Source: Gordonia alkaliphila (GTDB lineage Bacteria; Actinomycetota; Actinomycetes; Mycobacteriales; Mycobacteriaceae). Taken from it: 64,000 bases of DNA. Of the stretch, positions 32,929 through 42,273 are shown piece after piece (position 1 is the stretch's first letter; each line of letters opens with the position of its first letter). The stretch is taken from NCBI RefSeq assembly GCF_023017165.1, contig NZ_JALKBW010000001.1, positions 1,860,001 through 1,924,000 on the forward strand. Direction: 5' to 3'. The notes below the pieces were generated by a model that made no database searches, was not told the origin of the DNA, and saw only the letters and a program-made list of their open reading frames with translations. A program made the position numbers and the translations under genes.

Positions 32929-33780
32929 ATGGTGTTACCGGGTACTACAAGGTTTCTGACTGCGCGCGTCGCGCTCAAGCGCGCCGGCGACGACTGGAAC
33001 AAGATCGGCGATCAAGCCCTCTTCTACTGGGATTCGATCGCGTCGATCCCGCGAGCGCTGCGTCTGTACAAGAAGGAGACCCTCCGCCTGATCGCGGAGA
33101 TCTCGATGGGCACGGGTGCGCTCGCCATGATCGGCGGCACCGTGGTGGTCGTCGGCTTCCTGACGCTGTTCACCGGCGGCACCATCGCCGTCCAGGGCTT
33201 CAACTCGCTCGCCGACATCGGCGTCGAGGCGCTCACCGGCTTCTTCTCCGCGTTCATCAACGTCCGCATCGCGGTCCCCGTGATCGCCGGTATCGCCTTG
33301 GCGGCGACCATCGGCGCCGGTGCGACGGCACAGTTGGGCGCGATGCGCGTCAGCGAGGAGATCGACGCCCTCGAGGTCATGGCGATCTCCTCCATTCCGT
33401 ACCTGGTGAGCACCCGGATCGTCGCGGGCATGCTCGCGATCATTCCGCTGTACTCGCTGGCGGCCCTCGCGTCGTTCCTCGCGAGCCGGTTCGCCACCGT
33501 GGTCCTCTACGGGCAGTCTTCGGGCGTCTACGACCACTACTTCTCCACCTTCCTCATTCCGTCGGACATCCTGTGGTCGTTCGTGCAGGCCATCTGCATG
33601 GCGATCGCCGTGATGCTGATCCACACCTACTACGGGTTCAACGCCTCCGGTGGTCCGGTCGGCGTGGGCGTCGCGGTCGGTAACGCGGTGCGCGCCTCGC
33701 TCGTCGTGGTCGTGGTCATCACTCTGCTCACCTCGCTGGCGATCTACGGCGCCGACGGCAACTTCAACTTGGCAGGCTGA
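32929..33780 (+). CDS. yrbE4B: YrbE4B, Mce4 ABC-transporter permease (MlaE family)
   Basis: A 283-residue permease paired with YrbE4A. It has the cytoplasmic coupling loop GAGATAQLGAMRVSEEIDAL, a membrane-rich C-terminal half, and the YGFNASGGPVGVGVAVGNAV signature. It starts 3 bp after the yrbE4A stop, so the two are likely produced in equal amounts. It corresponds to Rv3500c. Confidence 0.95.
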   Translation: MVLPGTTRFLTARVALKRAGDDWNKIGDQALFYWDSIASIPRALRLYKKETLRLIAEISMGTGALAMIGGTVVVVGFLTLFTGGTIAVQGFNSLADIGVEALTGFFSAFINVRIAVPVIAGIALAATIGAGATAQLGAMRVSEEIDALEVMAISSIPYLVSTRIVAGMLAIIPLYSLAALASFLASRFATVVLYGQSSGVYDHYFSTFLIPSDILWSFVQAICMAIAVMLIHTYYGFNASGGPVGVGVAVGNAVRASLVVVVVITLLTSLAIYGADGNFNLAG

Positions 33781-33785
33781 TCGCA

Positions 33786-34955
33786 GTGAACAGTCGTTCT
33801 CACGGAGTCCGCAAGCTCGCCGCCGTCGTGATGGTCGGCCTGCTCATCGGCATCGTCGTCGCCGCCTCCGGGCAGTTCCTCGGATGGTTCGCCGACACCC
33901 AGAAGGTGACGCTGTACGCGCCGCGTGCTGGTCTTGTGATGAGTCCCGCGGCCAAGGTGAAGCTGCGGGGCGTCGAGGTGGGTCGCGTCGCGACGGTCAC
34001 CAACGACGGCGACCGCGCCGTCCTCGAACTGGACATGGCCACCAGCGACCTCAAGTACGTGCCGGCCAATGTGCGTGCCGACATCTCGTCGAACACCATC
34101 TTCGGTGCCAAGAACGTGAACCTGGTGATTCCCGACGAGGGTGCCGAAGGTCAGCTGCGCGGCGGCGACACCATCACCGCCGACCACGTGGTGGTCGAGC
34201 TGAACACCGTGTACCAGCAGCTGGTCAACGTGCTCGCCGAGCTGGAGCCGGACAAGGTCAACGTGACCATGGGCGCCGTCGCCGGTGCGCTGTCGGGCAA
34301 CGGTGAACGCCTGGGCGTCGCCCTGCAGGAGCTGAACCACGTGCTGGGCGAGACCAACAAGCACCTGCCGCAGCTGAATCGTCTGCTCACGCAGGCCGCG
34401 ACCGCGACCAACGTGTACGCCGACGCCATGCCCGACCTGATGCGGACCATCGACAACGCGACCGTGATCGGCGATCTCCTGGTGGAGAACACCGCCAACT
34501 TGGACGCGCTGCTGATCAACGTGACCGGCATGGCCGACACCGCCAACGACGTGCTCGGTCGGTCCAAGAAGGACCTGATGGCCACCCTCACCGACCTGAA
34601 CCCGGTGACCCAGCTGCTCGGCCGTCAGGCACCCGGCCTGCGCTGCTTCATCACCGCGTCGTCGGGCGCCGCCGACCTGGCCACCCCGCTGCTCGGCGGG
34701 CGCAACGGCATGCTGCTGCTCGATTCCGGTCTGATCCCGGGCCAGAATCCGTACCGCTGGCCGGAGGATCTGCCCGAGGTGCGCGGCGACGGACCGCCCA
34801 CGTGCGAGGCGGGTCTGAGCGACGTGAACTCGAAGGAAAAGGTCGACTTCTACGTGATCGACAACGCCCCGCAGCCCTACCAGCCGCGGACCACCGCGAA
34901 GGTGCAGCCGTTCCGACTCTTCAATCTGCTGTTCGGGGGGCCGCAGCGTGGCTAA
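33786..34955 (+). CDS. mce4A: Mce4A, MCE-family steroid import protein
   Basis: A 389-residue protein with one N-terminal membrane helix (about residues 10-32) and an MCE/MlaD beta-barrel domain next to it (AKVKLRGVEVGRVATVTNDG). A long helical region of about 170 residues follows (AVAGALSGNGERLGVALQE onward), and a C-terminal tail. MCE proteins assemble as a hexamer into a periplasmic tunnel for sterols. GTG 33786 starts it 5 bp after yrbE4B; it overlaps mce4B by 8 bp. Counterpart of Rv3499c. Confidence 0.94.
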   Translation: MNSRSHGVRKLAAVVMVGLLIGIVVAASGQFLGWFADTQKVTLYAPRAGLVMSPAAKVKLRGVEVGRVATVTNDGDRAVLELDMATSDLKYVPANVRADISSNTIFGAKNVNLVIPDEGAEGQLRGGDTITADHVVVELNTVYQQLVNVLAELEPDKVNVTMGAVAGALSGNGERLGVALQELNHVLGETNKHLPQLNRLLTQAATATNVYADAMPDLMRTIDNATVIGDLLVENTANLDALLINVTGMADTANDVLGRSKKDLMATLTDLNPVTQLLGRQAPGLRCFITASSGAADLATPLLGGRNGMLLLDSGLIPGQNPYRWPEDLPEVRGDGPPTCEAGLSDVNSKEKVDFYVIDNAPQPYQPRTTAKVQPFRLFNLLFGGPQRG

Positions 34956-36036
34956 ATCGACTTCGGGGACCCCGGACTTCGTCGACAAGCGGGCACGGGC
35001 CTTCCGGGCCACCGTGGTCAAGTTGTTCAGCTTCGTCGTGGTGATGGTGCTGGTGATGGCCGGTCTGGTGGTCGTCTTCAGCCGCTACCAGCCCGGCAGC
35101 TCGGCCAACTACACCGCGATCTTCACCAGCGCCTCGGCCATGAAGCCGGGCAGCGACGTGCAGATCGCCGGCGTCGACGTCGGCATGGTCGACAAGATCT
35201 CGCTCAACCGCGACAACGTCGCCGAGGTCGAGTTCACCGTGAACGACGACTACCGGCTGCCCACGTCGGTGCGCGCCCTGGTCCGCTACCAGAACCTCAC
35301 CGGCGATCGATACCTGGAACTGCAGCCCGGCAACGGGGCGCCCGGCGAGTACCTGTCGGCCGGCGCGCAGATTCCGATCGAGCAGACCGAACCCGCGCTC
35401 GACCTGGACAACCTGCTCGGCGGCTTCAAGCCGCTGTTCCGCACCATGAGCGGCGAACAGGTCAACGAACTGTCGACGGCGCTGATCTCGGTGTTCCAGG
35501 GACAGGGCCCGGCGCTGCAGCAGCTGCTGTCGGCGACCGACTCGTTCACCAACACCCTCGCCGAGCGCGATGCGCTCATCGGCTCGGTGATCGACAACCT
35601 GAACACGACGCTCGGCATGTTGCAGGCCGACTACACCGGTCTGGACCAGAGCGTCGACCGTCTTCAGCAGCTCATCTCCGGACTGTCCGGCGACCGCGAC
35701 GTGATCGGCCAGTTCATCACGCGTGCCGCGGGCGCCACCACCGGCATGGCCGACCTGCTGCAGACCACGCGCCCGGACATCAAGGGCGCCCTCGCCGGAC
35801 TCGGGGAGACCTCCAACGAAGCGTTGAAGGCAGAACCGTACATCCGCGAGATGCTGGGCGAACTGCCCGGCAACTTCAAGACGCTGTCCAATCTCGGCAG
35901 CTACGGCGCCTGGCTGCAGATCTACTTCTGCCGTATCCGCCTGCTCATGCCGGGACCGGGGAACAGCCAGTACTTCTTCACCGCCATCGATGCGATGGGT
36001 GACAAGACCAAGGCAGGCGGGAGGTGCGCGACGTGA
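34948..36036 (+). CDS. mce4B: Mce4B, MCE-family steroid import protein
   Basis: A 362-residue Mce subunit. N-terminal helix at about residues 29-51, MCE domain from 54 (MKPGSDVQIAGVDVGMVDKI, NLTGDRYLELQPG), then a helical tunnel-forming section and a C-terminal SLGSYGAWLQ-type ending close to FCRIRL. It is one of the six chains of the Mce4 hexamer. The gene overlaps both neighbours (8 bp with mce4A, 13 bp with mce4C), so coupling is tight. Counterpart of Rv3498c. Confidence 0.94.
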   Translation: MAKSTSGTPDFVDKRARAFRATVVKLFSFVVVMVLVMAGLVVVFSRYQPGSSANYTAIFTSASAMKPGSDVQIAGVDVGMVDKISLNRDNVAEVEFTVNDDYRLPTSVRALVRYQNLTGDRYLELQPGNGAPGEYLSAGAQIPIEQTEPALDLDNLLGGFKPLFRTMSGEQVNELSTALISVFQGQGPALQQLLSATDSFTNTLAERDALIGSVIDNLNTTLGMLQADYTGLDQSVDRLQQLISGLSGDRDVIGQFITRAAGATTGMADLLQTTRPDIKGALAGLGETSNEALKAEPYIREMLGELPGNFKTLSNLGSYGAWLQIYFCRIRLLMPGPGNSQYFFTAIDAMGDKTKAGGRCAT

Positions 36037-37316
36037 CCGATCAGCCTGTGAACAACGACGGGACGACCGACGAAGTGCCCGGCGATACGGGGGCACGGGC
36101 ACCGAAGCGGCTCCGCCGCGGGGGCCCGCGCTCGCGCGTCTCGATGGGCATCATCGGGGTCGCGCTCACCGCGGCGCTGGTGATCAGCGCCCTGCAGATG
36201 GATCGGCTGCCGTTCCTCAGCCAGGTGACCACCTACGACGCGCTCTTCGAGGACGCGGGCGGCCTGAACTCCGGCGACATCGTGACCGTGGCCGGCGTCA
36301 AGGTCGGTTCGATCACCGACATCGCCCTGAAGCAGACCTCGGAAGGCATGCGCGCGAAGGTCTCCTTCCTGCTCAACGACACCGTGGTGATCGGCGACCG
36401 GACGCGCGGGTCCATCAAGACCGAGACCGTCCTGGGTCGACGCAACCTGACGCTCACTCCACTGGGAGACAAGCGGCTGGAGCCAGGGAGCACCATCCCC
36501 ATCGACCAGACCGTGGCGCCGTACTCGCTGACCGATGCGCTGGAGGACTCCGTCTCCACGCTGAACGACACCGACACCGATCAGCTCAACGAAGCGCTGC
36601 AGACCATGACGGAGGCCTTCTCCGAGACGCCCGCTGAGATGCAGGGCGCCCTCGAGGGCGTCGGCAAGCTGTCGGCGGCCATCGCCGACCGCGACAACTC
36701 GCTCAACGAACTCCTCGACCGGGCCGGCTCGGTCAGCGGCATCGTCGGCAAGCGCAGCGAACAGCTGCAGACCATGCTGCTCGACGCCAACGCACTGCTC
36801 GGTGAACTGCAGATGCGGCGCGACGCGATCCGCCAAGTGATCAGCGGTGCCGAGGCACTGGCTGCCGAGTTGACCGGTTTCGTGCAGGACAACGAGGCGC
36901 AGCTGACCCCGGTGCTGAACAAGTTCGGCCGGGTCCTCGACATCCTGAACGACAACGCCGACAACTTCTCGGCCGCGATCGACAACCTGGGTCCCTACGC
37001 CAACATCCTCGGCGAGGCCATCAGCTCGGGTCCGTACTTCTCGTCGCTCGTGGGTCTGCCGACCTGGGGCGATTACATGGGCAGCTTCCTGCGCGTGCTG
37101 GAAGGCAAGTACCCGGAGGCCTTCGAGTACTTCACCAAGTACGCCGGCTTCCCGGGCTGGCCCGGCAACTGGGGTCAGGCGCCCGACCGCGGATCGCCCG
37201 ACCTGCCCAAGCGTCCGACGCCGTCCAACGCTCCGCCGCAGCCCAACGGTGCGCCCAAGACCGCCGCCCCGAAGCCATCCGCCCCGAAGTCTTCCTCACC
37301 GACAGGAGGTCGCTGA
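36024..37316 (+). CDS. mce4C: Mce4C, MCE-family steroid import protein
   Basis: A 430-residue Mce subunit, longer than its M. tuberculosis equivalent because of a Pro/Ala/Lys-rich tail in the last 45 residues. The N-terminal arm is hydrophilic before a helix (SMGIIGVALTAALVISALQM). The MCE domain holds NSGDIVTVAGVKVGSITDIA and VLGRRNLTLTPLGD. The helical part has regular heptads of Leu/Ile. GTG 36024 or GTG 36033 could start it. The disordered tail may contact the cell wall; that is a guess. Confidence 0.93.
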   Translation: MRDVTDQPVNNDGTTDEVPGDTGARAPKRLRRGGPRSRVSMGIIGVALTAALVISALQMDRLPFLSQVTTYDALFEDAGGLNSGDIVTVAGVKVGSITDIALKQTSEGMRAKVSFLLNDTVVIGDRTRGSIKTETVLGRRNLTLTPLGDKRLEPGSTIPIDQTVAPYSLTDALEDSVSTLNDTDTDQLNEALQTMTEAFSETPAEMQGALEGVGKLSAAIADRDNSLNELLDRAGSVSGIVGKRSEQLQTMLLDANALLGELQMRRDAIRQVISGAEALAAELTGFVQDNEAQLTPVLNKFGRVLDILNDNADNFSAAIDNLGPYANILGEAISSGPYFSSLVGLPTWGDYMGSFLRVLEGKYPEAFEYFTKYAGFPGWPGNWGQAPDRGSPDLPKRPTPSNAPPQPNGAPKTAAPKPSAPKSSSPTGGR

Positions 37317-37317
37317 C

Positions 37318-38622
37318 ATGGCGGTAACAGCAGGCTTGCAGCGCCTCTCCACTGCCCAGCGCGTCATCGCCGGCGTCGCCACCGTGGTGGTCGTGGCGCT
37401 CATCGCCGGTCTCGTGTGGTTCGGCGTGCAGAAGGCCACCACGCGCACCATCACCGCCTACTTCCCGTCGGTCACCGGTGTCTACACCGGCGACGCGGTG
37501 AAGGTGGTGGGCGTGCGCATCGGTTCGATAACCAGTATCGAGCCGCAGAACCGCCAGGTGCGCGTCGAGATGCGCGTGGACAACGACGTGCCGCTGCCCA
37601 AGGACGTGCGCGCCGTGGTCGTCGCCCAGTCACTGGTCTCCGGCCGCTTCGTCCAGCTCACCCCGGGGTACGTCTCGGGGCCGGACATGGGCACCGGCGA
37701 CTTCGACATTCCGATGGAACACACCGCTGTCCCGATGGAATGGGACGACGTCAAGGCCCAGCTCGACGAGCTCAGCCAGGCACTCGGTCCGCAGCAGGAC
37801 GGCAAGGACGGCCCGGTGGACCCGGGTACCGCCGCCAAGCTGATCGACGTGGCCGCCGACAACCTCGACGGCAACGGAAAGGCCATGGCCACCGCCCTCC
37901 AGGAGATGTCCACGGTGGCCGGCACGATCGCGGAGAACCGGGACGACCTGTTCGGCACGGTGAAGAACCTGCAGAAGCTGACCGAGCTGCTGTCGCAGAA
38001 CCAGGACCAGCTGGTCCAGTTCAACGGCCGGATGGCGTCGGTGAGCAGCGTCCTCGCGGAAAGCGAGCAGGAACTCGGCGACGCCATGGACAACCTCGAC
38101 GAGGCCATGGGCGAACTGAAGACCTTCCTCGACAACAACACCGCGGCCATGACGTCGGTGATGGACAAGATGGTGCCGTTCACGGCCACCCTCAAGCGCA
38201 ACGACGAAGGCCTGCGCGGCCTGCTGCATTCGGCACCGAATCAGCTCGCCAACTTCTTCAACATCTACAACCCGCTGACCGGATCGCTCGACGGCGTCTT
38301 CGGCCTCGGTATGGGCAACAACCTGATCACCCTGCTCTGCGGTTCGATGGCCTCCACCGAGCGCCCGATGGACACCGACGCGGACATCGAGAAGTGCGTG
38401 GATCTGCTGGCGCCGATCATCGGCGACCTCGCGGTGAACTTCCCGCCCTTCATGACCAACCCGCTGATCGGCCGCACCGCGACGCAGGACCAGATCACCT
38501 ACCAGAATCAGAGTGTGAAGCAGCGCGCCCAGGCCGGCGTCCGCGGCCGCGACATCGATAACGCGAAGCCGTTCCCCGCCGACCCGATGCTGAAGCTGCT
38601 CATGCCGTTCGGGGGCAACTGA
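37318..38622 (+). CDS. mce4D: Mce4D, MCE-family steroid import protein
   Basis: A 434-residue Mce subunit. It begins MAVTAGLQRLSTAQRVIAG with a membrane helix at about 15-40. The MCE domain has GDAVKVVGVRIGSITSIEPQ and a long helical stalk covers residues 140-330. AGGAGG at 37304-37309 lies 8 bp before ATG 37318, which rules out the longer upstream reading. The C-terminal region MLKLLMPFGGN ends one base into the lipoprotein gene that follows. Counterpart of Rv3496c. Confidence 0.94.
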   Translation: MAVTAGLQRLSTAQRVIAGVATVVVVALIAGLVWFGVQKATTRTITAYFPSVTGVYTGDAVKVVGVRIGSITSIEPQNRQVRVEMRVDNDVPLPKDVRAVVVAQSLVSGRFVQLTPGYVSGPDMGTGDFDIPMEHTAVPMEWDDVKAQLDELSQALGPQQDGKDGPVDPGTAAKLIDVAADNLDGNGKAMATALQEMSTVAGTIAENRDDLFGTVKNLQKLTELLSQNQDQLVQFNGRMASVSSVLAESEQELGDAMDNLDEAMGELKTFLDNNTAAMTSVMDKMVPFTATLKRNDEGLRGLLHSAPNQLANFFNIYNPLTGSLDGVFGLGMGNNLITLLCGSMASTERPMDTDADIEKCVDLLAPIIGDLAVNFPPFMTNPLIGRTATQDQITYQNQSVKQRAQAGVRGRDIDNAKPFPADPMLKLLMPFGGN

Positions 38623-39908
38623 TGAAGACCGGACAGAAACTGGTGGCGGCCGTGGCGGCGCTCGCGTTGATCGCGCCGCTGTCGGCCTGCGGTAGCGGGA
38701 GCCTGGTGTCGAGTGCGTCGGCGATCGGTGCGGAAGGCACCGGCGACGGCGCGTACGAGATCACCGCGCGCATTCCGTCGGCCGCGGGCCTGGTCCAGAA
38801 CGCACCCGTGCAGATGGCGGACGCGACGATCGGCAGCGTCGGCGACATTCAGGTCGCCGACTGGCAGGCCAAGATCACCATTCGCCTCAACCGCGACGTG
38901 AAGATCCCCGAGGGTTCCTTCGCGATGATCGGCATGACCAGTGTGCTCGGTTCCTCGCACCTGGAGATCCTGCAGCCGGAGAAGACCGACGGCAAGTACC
39001 TGAAGCCGGGTCAGTCTCTGGACGCGCCCAACTGCCCGGTGCAGAACAACATCGCGGCGCCGGCCGGGAAGGCCGTGCCGGACATCAACTCCGCGCAGGA
39101 AGTGCAGGCGTGCCGCTATCCGACCACCGAGCAGGTCCTCAGCTCGCTGTCGGTGGTGCTCAACGGCGGCGGTCTGTCGCAGGCCGGTGAGATCGTCAGC
39201 GAACTCAGCGCGGCCTTCGCCGGCGGCGGCGACGACCTCGACCGGCTGATTCCGCGGATGACCACGCTGGTGACCGACCTGGACAAGCAGGCCGACAACA
39301 TCATCAAGGCCACCGAAGGTCTCGATCGGCTGAGCGCGCAGATCAATGCGCAGGAGCAGACGGTGCAGCGCGCACTGGCGTCCGGCCCGCAGATCCTGCA
39401 GCTGCTGGTGGATCAGCGGAAGAACCTGGTGACCTCGCTGGAGTCGGTGGGCAACCTGTCCAAGACCGCCAACGAGATCCTCGAGGCCAACAGCGACGAC
39501 CTGAAGGTCATCACGCCGAACATGCGCGAGCTGCTCGATCAGCTCGCCAGCACGGGTCCGGCACTGACCAACTCGCTGCGCATCCTGCTCACCTTCCCGT
39601 TCCTGCAGGAGAGCATCGAGGACGTGGTGAAGGGCGATTACGTCAACTCCGACCTGGTGTTGGACCTGACCTTCGATCGTGTGGACAAGACCATGATGGT
39701 CTCGATGGGCCTGACCGGCCCGGAGGGCCTGCTGGGCTCCTCGGCGGGCAGCGCCCGACAGTCGGCCAATCCGCTGACGGCGCCGTTCGGCATGGACCAG
39801 AAGAAGCCGAGCAAGAAGACGCCCAGCAAGACCCCGAGCTCGAAGACCCCGAGCTCGAAGACCCCGAGCTCGAAGAGCCCGACTACCAGTAAGAGCGGAG
39901 GCAACTGA
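38622..39908 (+). CDS. mce4E: Mce4E (LprN-like), lipoprotein MCE subunit
   Basis: A 428-residue MCE chain with a type II signal peptide and the lipobox LSAC (Cys23), so it is the lipid-anchored member of the hexamer, as LprN (Rv3495c). The MCE domain begins near residue 45 (ITARIPSAAGLVQNAPVQMA). Its C-terminus is an unusual Lys/Thr/Pro/Ser tail coded partly by three perfect 15-bp repeats at 39831-39875 (repeat unit TPSSK). The start overlaps the mce4D stop by one base (TGATG). Confidence 0.94.
   Translation: MKTGQKLVAAVAALALIAPLSACGSGSLVSSASAIGAEGTGDGAYEITARIPSAAGLVQNAPVQMADATIGSVGDIQVADWQAKITIRLNRDVKIPEGSFAMIGMTSVLGSSHLEILQPEKTDGKYLKPGQSLDAPNCPVQNNIAAPAGKAVPDINSAQEVQACRYPTTEQVLSSLSVVLNGGGLSQAGEIVSELSAAFAGGGDDLDRLIPRMTTLVTDLDKQADNIIKATEGLDRLSAQINAQEQTVQRALASGPQILQLLVDQRKNLVTSLESVGNLSKTANEILEANSDDLKVITPNMRELLDQLASTGPALTNSLRILLTFPFLQESIEDVVKGDYVNSDLVLDLTFDRVDKTMMVSMGLTGPEGLLGSSAGSARQSANPLTAPFGMDQKKPSKKTPSKTPSSKTPSSKTPSSKSPTTSKSGGN
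39831..39875 (+). repeat. Three 15-bp tandem repeats inside mce4E
   Basis: ACCCCGAGCTCGAAG occurs three times without change and codes for TPSSK repeats. A degenerate fourth copy follows. Copy number could change by slippage without breaking the frame. Confidence 0.9.
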
Positions 39909-41332
39909 TGAAGATCACCGGCTTCGTCCGAGCTCAGCTGTACATCTTCGCGGTGGTCACCGTGGTGTCGATCGTCGCGATGGCGGTCTTCTACATCCGT
40001 ATCCCGCAGATGTTCGGCGTCGGCAGTTACCGCGTGAACCTGCAGATGCCGTCCTCCGGCGGGCTGTACCAGAACGCGAACGTGAGTTTCCGCGGCGTCG
40101 ACGTCGGCAAGGTGACCGGTATGTGGCTCACCTCCGACGGTGTGCGCGCCGAGCTGACCATCAATTCGGGCACCGACATTCCGGCCGATTCCGAGGCTGT
40201 GGTCCGCAGTATGTCGGCGGTGGGCGAGCAGTTCGTCGACTTCCGTCCGCCCCAGAACACCGACGGGGAGTACCTGCACAACGGTTCGACCGTCGAGGTC
40301 GAAGACATGCCGGTGGAGATCTCTTCCATGCTCGATCAGGCCGACGCGCTCCTGAACACGGTCAACGACACGAAGCTGCGCGCGGTGATGGACGAGGCCT
40401 TCCTGGCCTTCAACGGCACCGGTGAGTCGCTGCAGCGGCTGCTGGACTCGATGATCCTGCTCGCCGACTCGGCGGACGAGAACATCGACGAGTTCACGTC
40501 GCTCATCGACGAAGCCGGACCGATCCTGGCGACGCAGAATCGCACCGCCGACGAGATCCGGGCCTGGACCAGCAACTTGACCACGGTCACCGACCAGATC
40601 CGGGCGCACAAGGCCAACGTGACCGGCATCCTGCAGAAGGGACCGGGCACGGCCACCGCGGCGGGCAAGCTGTTCGGCGACATGAGCCAGTCGTTCCCGA
40701 CGGCCGTGTCGAACTTGAGCGTGGACGCGCGCACGATGGCCGTCTATCTGCCGAATCTGCAGCAGACGGTGGTGCTCTACCCCCGCGTGCTGGCGGCGCT
40801 CATCACGGCCATCAACAACGGCTCGAGCGCCTACGGTCCGAACGTGAACTTCACGCTCGGCTTCCAGGATCCGCCCACCTGTACCGTCGGCTTCGTGCCG
40901 CGTGATCAGTGGCGCTTCCCGAGCGAACAGACTCCGCAGGATCTGCCGCCGGGGCTGCTGTGCCGACTCCCGCAGGACGCGCAGTCCACCGTCCGCGGTG
41001 CTCGAAACTTCCCGTGCGTGGAGTACCCGGGACGTCGTGCGCCGACGCCGGCCGAGTGCCGCACCGGCTTCAAGGCATCGCCGGAGGACAACGTGGCCTT
41101 CCCGAACGGTCTGCCGGGTACCGGATTGCCGAGGCAACCCGCAGGTCACGTGGTTCCGGGCAGCCCGACCTCCCATGACCCGACGCCCGCGACCTATGCG
41201 ACCACGTACGATCCTTTGACAGGGGAATTCATCGGTCCGGACGGCAAGATCTACAACGCCGGACTGGGCGAGCAGGCAGGTTCTAAGAAGACCGAATGGT
41301 ACGAGCTGATCACGAAGACGGTGCAATCCTGA
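39908..41332 (+). CDS. mce4F: Mce4F, MCE-family steroid import protein
   Basis: A 474-residue Mce subunit. The N-terminal helix (LYIFAVVTVVSIVAMAVFYI) is followed by the MCE domain (GLYQNANVSFRGVDVGKVTG, SAVGEQFVDFRPPQN). The C-terminal 150 residues contain four or more cysteines (DPPTCTVGF, LLCRLPQD, NFPCVEYPG, AECRTGF) that could form disulphides in the cell envelope. It is the last chain of the hexamer, like Rv3494c but shorter. It overlaps mce4E by one base. Confidence 0.93.
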   Translation: MKITGFVRAQLYIFAVVTVVSIVAMAVFYIRIPQMFGVGSYRVNLQMPSSGGLYQNANVSFRGVDVGKVTGMWLTSDGVRAELTINSGTDIPADSEAVVRSMSAVGEQFVDFRPPQNTDGEYLHNGSTVEVEDMPVEISSMLDQADALLNTVNDTKLRAVMDEAFLAFNGTGESLQRLLDSMILLADSADENIDEFTSLIDEAGPILATQNRTADEIRAWTSNLTTVTDQIRAHKANVTGILQKGPGTATAAGKLFGDMSQSFPTAVSNLSVDARTMAVYLPNLQQTVVLYPRVLAALITAINNGSSAYGPNVNFTLGFQDPPTCTVGFVPRDQWRFPSEQTPQDLPPGLLCRLPQDAQSTVRGARNFPCVEYPGRRAPTPAECRTGFKASPEDNVAFPNGLPGTGLPRQPAGHVVPGSPTSHDPTPATYATTYDPLTGEFIGPDGKIYNAGLGEQAGSKKTEWYELITKTVQS

Positions 41333-42273
41333 ATCCGGAGGAGCCGAAGCAGGGCGACGAGGGCACCGCAGAAGTAACGGACAGCGACGCGGCCGAGGTG
41401 GCTGCGTCCAAGCCCGCGGCGAAGCCGGTGGTGCGCAAGAGCAGTCCGCTCGGCCGCAAGGCCAAGCCTGCGGTTGCCAAGGCGTCTGGGGTGAGTGCAT
41501 CGGAAAAGGCGCCGGCAGCCGAGGACACGTCCGCTGCGGAGGCACTGGCCGCGGAGGCTCTCGTCGAGGACGCTTCCGCCGCGAGTGCGGCCGCTGACGA
41601 CGACTCCGCCGGGGACGACTCGGCCGAGGCCGCAGCCGTCGACGAGAGCGGCACCGGTTCTTACCGTGACAAGCGCGTCGACGCCCAGCGTCGTCGTACG
41701 GCGCGCGAAGCGGCGGACGCGGCCAAGGCCGCCAAGAAGAAGCCGGTGGCTTTGACCGCGGCCATCGGGGCCGGGTCCGCGGGTACGCGTCCGCTGAAGA
41801 CGGTGGCGCTGATCTCCGGCGTGGTGCTGCTGGTCGCGGGAATCGTGCTGGCGGCGCTGTTCGCAGTCGGTTATCAGCGCATCGACCGAGACCGCGAGTT
41901 GCGCGCCGAGTACGCGACGTTTGCGCGGCAGGTGGTTGTGCAGATGACCACGCTGAACTCGGAGAACGCCGACGCCATGTACAAGTTGGCGCTGGAGAAG
42001 ACCAGCGGCCGTGCGCAGCAGGTCTTCCGCGACAACATGAAGCAGGTCACCGACCTGATTCGCGAGGGCGACGCGGTCACGAACACCACGGTGCTGACCG
42101 ACGCGGTCAGCAAGGCGACCGAAGACGAGGGCACGGTCCTGATGGTGGTCGGCTGGGAGTCGCGCTCCAAGGACGGAAAACAAGAGCCGCTGTACCAGAC
42201 GTTCCGCTACAAGGTGGGTCTGACGCGCATCAACGGTGACGTGAAGGTCACCGATCTGGAGTTTGTCTGGTGA
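41296..42273 (+). CDS. mas4A: Mce4-associated protein A (Mas4A)
   Basis: A 325-residue Mce-associated membrane protein. Residues 1-160 are low-complexity Ala/Lys/Glu/Asp, then one membrane helix (LKTVALISGVVLLVAGIVLA, about 171-193) and a C-terminal domain of 130 residues in the NTF2-like style of Mas proteins. Counterpart of Rv3493c. ATG 41296 lies inside mce4F (37-bp overlap); a CTG at 41329 would be a non-overlapping alternative. Mas proteins are thought to stabilise the importer complex. Confidence 0.85.
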   Translation: MVRADHEDGAILNPEEPKQGDEGTAEVTDSDAAEVAASKPAAKPVVRKSSPLGRKAKPAVAKASGVSASEKAPAAEDTSAAEALAAEALVEDASAASAAADDDSAGDDSAEAAAVDESGTGSYRDKRVDAQRRRTAREAADAAKAAKKKPVALTAAIGAGSAGTRPLKTVALISGVVLLVAGIVLAALFAVGYQRIDRDRELRAEYATFARQVVVQMTTLNSENADAMYKLALEKTSGRAQQVFRDNMKQVTDLIREGDAVTNTTVLTDAVSKATEDEGTVLMVVGWESRSKDGKQEPLYQTFRYKVGLTRINGDVKVTDLEFVW

